A stretch of DNA of 38,085 bases from Acidobacteriota bacterium. GTDB taxonomy: Bacteria > Acidobacteriota > Polarisedimenticolia > J045. The notes under the pieces were generated by a model. That model ran no database searches. It had not been told where the DNA came from and worked only from the letters and a program-made list of their open reading frames with translations. The DNA is taken from the NCBI GenBank assembly GCA_003695625.1, contig RFIB01000069.1, positions 1 to 38,085 of the forward strand, written 5' to 3'. The position numbers and the translations under genes were made by a program. Shown here in pieces: positions 8,922 through 15,106 of this stretch. Positions within the stretch are counted from its first letter, which is position 1; every line of letters starts with the position of its first letter.

Positions 8922-9343
8922 GCGGCGTCGATCCCCGGGCGCGGCTCGAGGCGATCGCGCGCGCGCTGTCGATCGGTCGTGCCGAGCGGCACGTGTTCGT
9001 CTGCGTGCCGAGCTGCGCGAAGTGCGCACCGCCCGGGGCGGGCGAGCGCGCGTGGAAGCATCTCAAGAAGCGGCTCAAGGAACTGGGGCTCGACTCGCCG
9101 CCGCCGCGCTGGCGCGGCGAGCCGCTCGAGAAACTGCCGGAAACGCCCGCGGGCACCGGCCGCGTGCTGCGCACCAAGGTCGACTGCCTGCGGATCTGCG
9201 AGCAGGGCCCGATCGTCGTGGTCTATCCCGACGGCACCTGGTACCGCGGCGTCGACGAGCAGGTGATGGAGCGCATCGTCACCGAGCACCTCGTCGCAGG
9301 CCGCCCCGTCGAAGAGCACGTCTTCGCGGTGGCGCCGCTGTAG
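8918..9343 (+). CDS. thioredoxin-like [2Fe-2S] ferredoxin
   Basis: A 141-residue cytosolic protein of the thioredoxin-fold (2Fe-2S) ferredoxin type. Candidate cluster cysteines are C29, C33, C36, C90 and C94; the second pair lies in DCLRICEQGP, followed by the signature VVVYPDGTWYRGVDEQVMERIV. The ATG at 8918 overlaps the previous stop (ATGA), so the pair is translationally coupled. The TAG stop at 9341-9343 is part of the GTAG head of a REP palindrome, so a mobile repeat supplies the stop codon and the first hairpin of the 3' end. Likely role: one-electron carrier for the barrel protein encoded upstream (inference). Confidence 0.82.
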   Translation: MSGVDPRARLEAIARALSIGRAERHVFVCVPSCAKCAPPGAGERAWKHLKKRLKELGLDSPPPRWRGEPLEKLPETPAGTGRVLRTKVDCLRICEQGPIVVVYPDGTWYRGVDEQVMERIVTEHLVAGRPVEEHVFAVAPL

Positions 9344-9363
9344 CGGCGCCCCTTGGGGCGCCG
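9340..9363 (+). repeat. REP palindrome copy 1 (GTAG type)
   Basis: GTAG followed by a perfect 9-bp stem (9344-9352 with 9355-9363, CGGCGCCCC/GGGGCGCCG) and a TT loop. A 5' GTAG before a GC-rich palindrome is the classic REP signature. It abuts the ferredoxin gene and may serve as its terminator or mRNA stabiliser. Confidence 0.7.
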
Positions 9364-9428
9364 ATGGTTCATCGCGACCAATCCAAAGCGCAAGACGCCG
9401 CATGATGGAATCGTCGCGGTTGAAGAAT

Positions 9429-9452
9429 CGGCCGGGCAAGCCCGGCCGCTAC
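9429..9452 (-). repeat. REP palindrome copy 2 (inverted)
   Basis: Read on the - strand: GTAG, a perfect 9-bp stem (9440-9448 with 9429-9437, CGGCCGGGC/GCCCGGCCG) and a TT loop. The architecture is identical to copies 1 and 3 but the stem sequence differs, so the stem bases have co-varied while the fold was kept. Confidence 0.68.
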
Positions 9453-9493
9453 GGCGTGCGGACGGGATCGCGTGCAATGCACCGACGACGCCT

Positions 9494-9517
9494 GTAGCGG
9501 CGCCCCTTGGGGCGCCG
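9494..9517 (+). repeat. REP palindrome copy 3
   Basis: Identical over its 24 bases to copy 1: GTAG at 9494-9497, stem 9498-9506 with 9509-9517, TT loop. With the inverted copy 2 it forms a head-to-head/tail-to-tail cluster like the BIMEs of enterobacteria. Confidence 0.7.
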
Positions 9518-9721
9518 AGTCTCCATCCGCGACGCCTCCATCTTCCGACGTCGCACGGATTGGACTCGTCGCACCGCACGTCGGTAAGGCAAGTCCTTCT
9601 GCCATGCCGATACCGCCCCTCGGCCGCCCGCGCTGCCTGTGCAAGCCCCCAGTACCCGCAGGATCCGCAGGAGTCTGCCTGTGCCGGTCCGCGCCTGCAG
9701 TGTCCCCCGTGCAGGATGTCC

Positions 9722-10690
9722 CTAGCGTGGTCCCCGTTGCCTGTCGTAGTCCGCTCGTGACGTTGCCAGCACCTGCTCGATCCACGTCGCCGTCCCCGGC
9801 CTACGGACATCGACCTTCGTGCTTGTTCCGCCTCGTGAAATCAGTTCCTCGTGCGGAATGCTGCTCACTCGGAATGCCTTCACGACCGGATGTGACCAAG
9901 GCTCCGGGCCGAGCCATGCAGCGCGTCCAGGAGGCTCGAGACGCGATATGGCCTCACGAGCCTTCTGTTCGTCTTCGTCGAGAGAGATCATCACGACATC
10001 GAGGCCGCGCCGGGCGAAACGTGCAGCAATCCGGCGAATCTCAGGAAAAGAGTCGATGCACGGTTTGCACCATGATGCCCAGAAGACAAGCAGATGTGCG
10101 CCCTGGTCGGTCGACGGATCGTAACGCCAGTGCGTGCCGTCGAGCAGCTGAAGTTCGAATGCCGGGGCTGGCAGCCTGAAGAACCTCTTGCGTGTTGCTT
10201 CGAGTCCTCTCGATTCCGGAGCGGTAGATGGATTTTCGCCAAGTGCTTCTGGAGACGCCGGCTCGCTGAACTCTGGATCAGCACGTTCGAACATGTAGCC
10301 GAGATGCACTATCGGCATTCCGAACAGAATCACGAATGCCACAACGCGTGCACCACGCACTATCACTGCTGGCCACGGGGTCGGCACACGCGTGCGGTCG
10401 GTTGCGAGCACGATGATCATGCACGCCGTGAGAACGAGGCTGTTGCGCAGTGCGAATCCGAGCGCGATGCGCGGTTTCCTGTTCATGCCGAAGATGATCG
10501 CCGCGACGTTCCTGTCCGCAGGGCCGGCAGAATCGCCGGATAGCATCACGGCGAGGGAGGTTGCCCGCACCGTCAGTTCCCGGACGATGCCGTCGGCGAG
10601 AAGGAACGAGCAGCCGACGATCCAGATGAGCAGAGCGGCTGATCCTAGCCACGACCTCGAAGTGCTTTGACCGAGTGGCGGTGTCGTCAT
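9722..10690 (-). CDS. membrane-anchored TlpA-type thiol-disulfide oxidoreductase
   Basis: A 322-residue protein with three predicted membrane spans (about 14-34, 84-98, 112-134) and a C-terminal TlpA/thioredoxin domain (about 172-315). The active site is C208-K-P-C211 in FWASWCKPC. The domain probably faces the periplasm, but the topology is inferred. The ATG at 10690 has a GGAG site 9 bases upstream; an ATG at 10762 in the same frame would add 24 Cys- and Arg-rich residues without a ribosome site. The adjacent upstream gene on the same strand encodes a secreted cysteine-rich protein, a plausible redox client. G+C is visibly lower than in flanking genes, which suggests acquisition. Confidence 0.75.
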   Translation of the reverse strand: MTTPPLGQSTSRSWLGSAALLIWIVGCSFLLADGIVRELTVRATSLAVMLSGDSAGPADRNVAAIIFGMNRKPRIALGFALRNSLVLTACMIIVLATDRTRVPTPWPAVIVRGARVVAFVILFGMPIVHLGYMFERADPEFSEPASPEALGENPSTAPESRGLEATRKRFFRLPAPAFELQLLDGTHWRYDPSTDQGAHLLVFWASWCKPCIDSFPEIRRIAARFARRGLDVVMISLDEDEQKAREAISRLEPPGRAAWLGPEPWSHPVVKAFRVSSIPHEELISRGGTSTKVDVRRPGTATWIEQVLATSRADYDRQRGPR

Positions 10691-10795
10691 GGCTCTTTCT
10701 CCGTCGACAAGTTTGCGGTGAGGGGTCCTGTCCCGGCAGGACGGGCAGCGGAGGAGAATCATAGCGACCTTCGCGACGTCTCGCCTTGGCAGGCT

Positions 10796-10830
10796 CCTGG
10801 GGCACTGGCGCGCGTTGCCGGTGCCCCAGG
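10796..10830. terminator. 13-bp hairpin between the Cys-rich and TlpA genes
   Basis: CCTGGGGCACTGG (10796-10808) pairs with CCGGTGCCCCAGG (10818-10830) around a 9-base loop; the single imperfect pair is a wobble on the + strand. It lies 56 bases beyond the stop of the Cys-rich gene at 10886 and before the TlpA gene. There is no T-run. It may terminate or attenuate the upstream transcript. Confidence 0.45.
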
Positions 10831-10885
10831 GCGTGTGCTGTGACGTGACTCCACTCCGGACAGGACACGTGGCGCTGGTTTGGCT

Positions 10886-11740
10886 CTACTGCGACGTGGT
10901 GTCGCATTCGGGCAGACGGTTCGAAACGTCGCATTGGCCTTGGCAGCGATGGTAGTCCGCGTGAGCGCTCTCGTAGCAGTATTCAAGGTCGTTGCTGGCG
11001 TCGTGCCACCCGCCAAGGAGCCACGCGAACCAGGACGAGTTCTGTCGAACGGTTCGAAACGCGTCGTAGCAGTCTTCGATCTTGCCGATGTGCCAGTCGG
11101 AGCAGCAGTTCCCGCAGGCGGCACGATCACAGCCGACTCCCGAGGTATCTGCGCAGCCACCGATCAGACCGTAGAGTTTCACGAGATAGGAGAAGCAGTC
11201 TGCGAGAAGATCGGGTGAATTCACGAACTCGCCGAGAAGCTGGAACAGCGTGCCGTAGGCATCCAGCTCATCCTGGGTTCCGACTTGTGCGAAGACAAGT
11301 GCGGCCACATAACGGTACGTCTCCTCGATGGAATCCAGGAGCGGGTCTTCGCCCAAAGCGGCGCAATCTGCCACAGTCGAACTGACGAGTGTGCGTGTGC
11401 CGTCGCTCGCGTTGAGATCGTAGATCATGCGCCCGTAGGGAGGGAGGTCGAGAGTCACGCGGATGGCCATTCCCGAGGGCGCAGCCGTGGTGAGCCAGAA
11501 CACAGTCGAACTTCCCGCGAAGTGTAAACGCATGTCCGTGCTCGTCTCGCGGACAAGCCTGCCACAGAAGAGTAGATTCCCGTTGGATGTTGGCCGCATC
11601 CCATGAAACTCGCCCGAACTGCTGTCGAATACGATTGTCGGGACGGTAAGCACCGGGCAGGTATCCTCGGTCGCGAGCACCGGGCAGATCGGCAGGACCA
11701 GCACAAGAAGTGTTAAGGTAGGCAGTAGCGAACGATTCAT
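10886..11740 (-). CDS. secreted cysteine-rich protein of unknown function
   Basis: A 284-residue protein. Residues 1-24 are a signal peptide (LLPTLTLLVLVLPICPVLA). The mature part has about 14 cysteines, most in the C-terminal half, including a GGCADTSGVGCDRAACGNCC cluster and a final RCQGQC, so several disulfides are expected after export. I do not recognise the family. The N-terminal half looks beta-rich (GSSTVFWLTTAAPSGMAIRV), perhaps a sandwich domain; the C-terminal half is helical. The ATG at 11740 has an excellent AAGGAGA site 8 bases upstream, which excludes the in-frame upstream starts. A TlpA-type oxidoreductase gene follows on the same strand. Base composition is lower in G+C (36 of 60 at 11221-11280). 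Confidence 0.7.
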   Translation of the reverse strand: MNRSLLPTLTLLVLVLPICPVLATEDTCPVLTVPTIVFDSSSGEFHGMRPTSNGNLLFCGRLVRETSTDMRLHFAGSSTVFWLTTAAPSGMAIRVTLDLPPYGRMIYDLNASDGTRTLVSSTVADCAALGEDPLLDSIEETYRYVAALVFAQVGTQDELDAYGTLFQLLGEFVNSPDLLADCFSYLVKLYGLIGGCADTSGVGCDRAACGNCCSDWHIGKIEDCYDAFRTVRQNSSWFAWLLGGWHDASNDLEYCYESAHADYHRCQGQCDVSNRLPECDTTSQ

Positions 11741-12271
11741 CAGCGTCTCCTTTTCTGCTAGAAAGGAAGGAACGAGAAACGTCATCGCTGCTGGTGAGAG
11801 CGGCAGCGGCGGCTGAGGAGGTGCACGACTCGGCGCGGCAGGGCCAGCTCGCGGCTTCGAGACTCTGTCGACGCACTCGCCGGACAGGCGGCCGCGGTAG
11901 GCGGGCGGCGGCCGGCGAAGCAAGGAACTGCGGTCAGCGGAAGGTGGAGCGCGTACGATTACCGGCGTCGGGCGTCGGGCGTCGGGCGTCGGGGGCTCGA
12001 ATCATCGCCATGCCTCGCAGAGAGGATAACCGAGCTCCAATCTCGGCGTCAATGGTGGCCTGCAGGAGTGATGAAGCCTCGTTTTCTGTCGACGCCATCG
12101 CCCTGATCGCCTGGTCTCTTGCTTCGGGGGCGGCACGAAGCGGCGGCTTGGGCCACGCCGCTTGGTGGAACACCGGATCTTCGCTGTGGTGCGGCTGAAG
12201 CGACACCTCGTCGGGACGCCCGCCGATCCTGCTCGGCAGCTTCTCCATTCGCTTCCAGCGGAGTGGTCCTG
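11741..12271. other. 530-base gap without a confident gene
   Basis: It holds a 7-base tandem array (11965-11992) and, on the - strand, an open frame of 104 codons from 12248 to 11934 whose product I cannot assign. The frame's last part is encoded by the tandem repeat, and its ribosome site (GGAAGC) is weak. It may be a decayed gene or only chance in GC-rich DNA. Confidence 0.4.
11965..11992. repeat. four tandem copies of a 7-mer
   Basis: GCGTCGG is repeated four times without interruption (11965-11992). The unit is not a multiple of three and lies outside any confident gene. Slippage could change its copy number. Confidence 0.8.
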
Positions 12272-13366
12272 TCAGTTGCCCTCTCCCTCGCGGAACGTGG
12301 CGATCTCGTCCAGCGGCTTGCGGGTGATCGCGGGGACGCGGGCGTCCGGGGCAGGCAGGCCGGCGACGAGCAGCAGGAACGGGCGCTCGCGCTCGGGGCG
12401 GTCGAGGATCCGGTTGAGGAAGCGCATCGGGCTCGGCGTGTGCGTCAGCGTGGCGAGACCTGCGTGGTGCAGGGCCGCGATCAGGAAGCCGGTCGCGATC
12501 CCGACCGACTCCGCGACGTAGTAGTTGCGCGAGCCGCCGGGCCGGTCCTCGTCGCCGCGGATCTCGGCGAAGATCGCGATCAGCCACGGAGCGGTCTCGA
12601 GAAACGGCTTGTCGGCGTCGGTGCCGATCGGCGCCAGCGCCTCGAGCCAGGCCCGCGACGCGCGGCCGGCATAGAACGCCCGCTCCTCGGCCTCGGCTGC
12701 CTCGCGGATCTCGCGCTTGATCGCCGGATCGGCGACGGCGACGAAATGCCACGGCTGACGGTTGGCCCCCGACGGCGCGCTGCCGGCGGCGCGCAGGCAG
12801 TGCTCGATCACCGCACGCGGCACCGGGTCCGGCGCGAACGCGCGCACCGTGCGCCGGCGCGCGATCTCGTCGGCGAACGCGCGCGCGCGCTCGATCATCT
12901 CGTCCGGCGTGCGCCGCACGAAGCCGCGCAGCGGCTCGTACCGCGCCGTGCGCGCGATCCGCTCGTCGACCAGCGCCCGGCCCAGCAGCCGCCCGAGTTC
13001 GGCGGGGGCCATGGTGCGCGCCGTGCGCAGCTCGCCGTCGCGCGTCGCCAGGCGCACGGCGCCCGCGCCGTCGAGCACGACGAGTGCCGGGATGCCGCGG
13101 GCGTAGTCGATCCCGAACCGGGCAGCGAGATCGACGTGACGCGTGCGCCGGCCGACGTCGAGTCGCAGCACGTCGAGCCGGTGCTCGAGCAGCGGTGCGA
13201 CGAGTGGATCGGCGAGCAGGCGCTCGAGGGCGGCGCAGTCCGGACACCAGTCGGCGCCGAAGATCACCAGCAGCAGGCGGTCGTTCTCTCTCGCGCGCGC
13301 GAGCGCCGCGGCGAGGCGGTCCGCGGCGCTCGCCTCGTCCGTGATCGGGGAGTCGTGTTCGCTCAT
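12272..13366 (-). CDS. thioredoxin-nitroreductase fusion (iodotyrosine-deiodinase type)
   Basis: The protein has 364 residues. Residues about 15-130 form a thioredoxin-fold domain with active site C41-P-D-C44 (FGADWCPDC) and a cis-Pro-type GIP at 91-93. Residues about 150-355 form an FMN nitroreductase domain closest, by motif, to iodotyrosine deiodinases: RRTVRAF (171), [16 protein letters not shown] (196), [13 protein letters not shown] (281) and [11 protein letters not shown] (308). The zwitterion-binding triad of human IYD (E157, Y161, K182) maps with the same spacing to E228, Y232 and K253. Family knowledge predicts reductive dehalogenation of halotyrosines, or a related FMN reaction. 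The fused thioredoxin may deliver electrons (inference). There is no signal peptide, so it is cytosolic. It is divergent from nadB, whose start lies 47 bases away. Confidence 0.82.
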   Translation of the reverse strand: MSEHDSPITDEASAADRLAAALARARENDRLLLVIFGADWCPDCAALERLLADPLVAPLLEHRLDVLRLDVGRRTRHVDLAARFGIDYARGIPALVVLDGAGAVRLATRDGELRTARTMAPAELGRLLGRALVDERIARTARYEPLRGFVRRTPDEMIERARAFADEIARRRTVRAFAPDPVPRAVIEHCLRAAGSAPSGANRQPWHFVAVADPAIKREIREAAEAEERAFYAGRASRAWLEALAPIGTDADKPFLETAPWLIAIFAEIRGDEDRPGGSRNYYVAESVGIATGFLIAALHHAGLATLTHTPSPMRFLNRILDRPERERPFLLLVAGLPAPDARVPAITRKPLDEIATFREGEGN

Positions 13367-13399
13367 GCCCGGCTCCGGAGCGTGTCCGTCACGCGGGGG

Positions 13400-13405
13400 T
13401 AGAAT
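13400..13405 (+). promoter_or_regulatory. -10 element of nadB (leaderless layout)
   Basis: TAGAAT (five of six) ends 8 bases before the nadB ATG at 13414, so transcription should start 1-3 bases before the codon. No -35 match was found at 16-18 bases. Confidence 0.45.
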
Positions 13406-13413
13406 ACCGGCCC

Positions 13414-15102
13414 ATGGCCGATCCGTTCGAAGCGCGGCGCTACCTGATCCCGTTCCGGGCGATCCTGCTGCCGCAGATCTTCACCGACGTGCTCGTCGTC
13501 GGCGCCGGCGTGGCCGGCCTGCGCGCGGCGCTCGCCGCGGCACAGGGCGCGGATGTCATCGTGCTCGCCAAGGCCGGACTCGACACGTCGAACACGGCCT
13601 GGGCCCAGGGCGGGATCGCCGCCGCGGTCGGCGACGACGACTCGGTCGACGCCCACGTCGAGGACACCCTCGCCGCCGGCGCCGGCCTGTGCGAGCCCGA
13701 CGCGGTGCGGTCGATCGTCGCCGAGGGACCCGAGCGGATCGGCGAGCTGGCCCAGCTCGGGATGCCGTTCGACCGCTCCGGAGACGGCGCCCTGGCGCTC
13801 GGCCGCGAGGCCGCCCACCGCACGCACCGCGTGCTGCACGCCCACGGCGACGCGACCGGGCGCGCGCTGGCCGACACGCTGATCGCCGCCTGCCGGGGCC
13901 ACGAGCGGATCCGCCTGTTCGAGCACTGCTTCGCGCTCGACCTCGTCACCGAGGAGGTCGACGGAGGCCGCTGTGCCGGCGCGATCACCCACCATCCGAA
14001 GTACGGGCTGCAGGTGATCTGGGCCCGGCGCACGATCCTCGCCGCGGGCGGTCTGGGGCAGATCTTCCGCGAGACGACCAACCCGCCGGTGGCGACCGGC
14101 GACGGGCTGGCGATGGCGTGGCGGGCCGGGGCGGCGGTCGGCGACGTCGAGTTCGTCCAGTTCCACCCGACGACGCTCTATGTCGCCGGGTCGGGCCGTG
14201 CGCTGATCTCCGAGGCGGTGCGCGGCGAGGGGGCCTACCTGGTCGACCAGGACGGGCGCCGCTTCATGCTCGACGTGCACGAGCTGGCCGAACTCGCCCC
14301 CCGCGACGTCGTCGCCCGTGCGATCCACCGTCTGCTGGCGACGAACCCCAACGCCGCAGTGTTCCTCGACGCGCGCCATCTCGGTCGGGACCGGTTCCGC
14401 GAGCGCTTTCCCGGCATCTTCGCGCTGCTCGAGCAGTTCGGGATCGATCCGGGGCGCGACCTGATTCCGATCCGGCCGGCGGCGCACTACGCGATCGGCG
14501 GTGTGCTCGTCGACCTGCACGGGCGCACGTCGCTGCCCGGGCTGCTTGCCTGCGGCGAGGCGGCGCTCGTCGGTCTGCACGGCGCGAACCGGCTGGCGTC
14601 GAACAGCCTGCTCGAGGGCCTCGTGATGGGCCGGCGGGCGGGACAGGCGGCGCTCGACGGTCTCGACCGCTCGGCGCCCGCGCCGCTGCGCATCGTCTCG
14701 GACATCCGCCCCTCCACGCGCAGCGCGCTCGACGTCCACGACGTCGCGTCGTCGGTCAAGAGCGTGCTGTGGCGCCATGCGGGGATCGAGCGCGACGGCG
14801 CGCGCCTCGCCGAGGTGTGCGAGATGCTCGACTTCTGGGCCCGCTACACGCTGGACAAGATCTTCGACGAGCGCCTCGGCTGGGAGGTCCAGAACATCCT
14901 GTGGGTCGGTCGGCTGCTGGTCCGCGCCGCCCGCTGGCGCGAGGAATCGCGCGGTGTGCACTGGCGGGCCGACCGTCCGGCTCCGGACGACGCGTTCGCC
15001 CGCCATGCGCTGTGGCGACGCGGGGAGAACGCCCCGCGCGTCGTCCCCGTCGGCGAGCTGACCGCCTTCGCGGCGGACACGGCGCGCGCCGCACGTCGCT
15101 GA
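13414..15102 (+). CDS. nadB: L-aspartate oxidase
   Basis: A 562-residue flavoprotein of the succinate dehydrogenase/fumarate reductase flavoprotein family. It oxidises aspartate to iminoaspartate in the first step of de novo NAD synthesis. An FAD-binding GAGVAG lies at residues 30-35, [14 protein letters not shown] follows near 62, [15 protein letters not shown] near 129, [10 protein letters not shown] near 248, RGEGAYLVD near 270 and HYAIGGV near 360; the C-terminal helical domain starts near 420. The length is slightly over the usual 530-540. No ribosome site precedes the ATG, which lies just after a TAGAAT box. It ends 4 bases from the convergent cytochrome gene. nadD of the same pathway lies at 21876; nadA and nadC are not in the window. 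Confidence 0.93.
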   Translation: MADPFEARRYLIPFRAILLPQIFTDVLVVGAGVAGLRAALAAAQGADVIVLAKAGLDTSNTAWAQGGIAAAVGDDDSVDAHVEDTLAAGAGLCEPDAVRSIVAEGPERIGELAQLGMPFDRSGDGALALGREAAHRTHRVLHAHGDATGRALADTLIAACRGHERIRLFEHCFALDLVTEEVDGGRCAGAITHHPKYGLQVIWARRTILAAGGLGQIFRETTNPPVATGDGLAMAWRAGAAVGDVEFVQFHPTTLYVAGSGRALISEAVRGEGAYLVDQDGRRFMLDVHELAELAPRDVVARAIHRLLATNPNAAVFLDARHLGRDRFRERFPGIFALLEQFGIDPGRDLIPIRPAAHYAIGGVLVDLHGRTSLPGLLACGEAALVGLHGANRLASNSLLEGLVMGRRAGQAALDGLDRSAPAPLRIVSDIRPSTRSALDVHDVASSVKSVLWRHAGIERDGARLAEVCEMLDFWARYTLDKIFDERLGWEVQNILWVGRLLVRAARWREESRGVHWRADRPAPDDAFARHALWRRGENAPRVVPVGELTAFAADTARAARR

Positions 15103-15106
15103 CCGG

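Larger units (their letters stand above)
9364..9721. other. REP-containing intergenic stretch with no convincing gene
   Basis: Apart from REP copies 2 and 3, I see no gene here. Open frames exist on both strands but show no domain-like composition and run straight through the palindromes. The 3' end of the thioredoxin gene on the - strand converges on it. Confidence 0.5.

Noticed and set aside
6156-9029. 957-codon open frame on the - strand
   Set aside because: Antisense to the PQQ-type dehydrogenase and MTHFR-like genes; no motif.
9340-9517. CRISPR array or insertion-sequence end
   Set aside because: There are only three palindromes, unevenly spaced and in both orientations, with no direct-repeat/spacer pattern and no transposase gene.
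9353-9760. 135-codon open frame on the + strand
   Set aside because: It runs through two REP palindromes and overlaps the end of the thioredoxin gene; not a gene.
10806-10820. sigma-54-like TGGCGC...TTGCC
   Set aside because: Spacing between the elements is three bases instead of five, and it lies within a hairpin.
11934-12248. 104-codon open frame on the - strand
   Set aside because: Weak ribosome site, no family recognised, and its end is coded by a 7-mer tandem repeat. Kept only as a note inside the gap entry.
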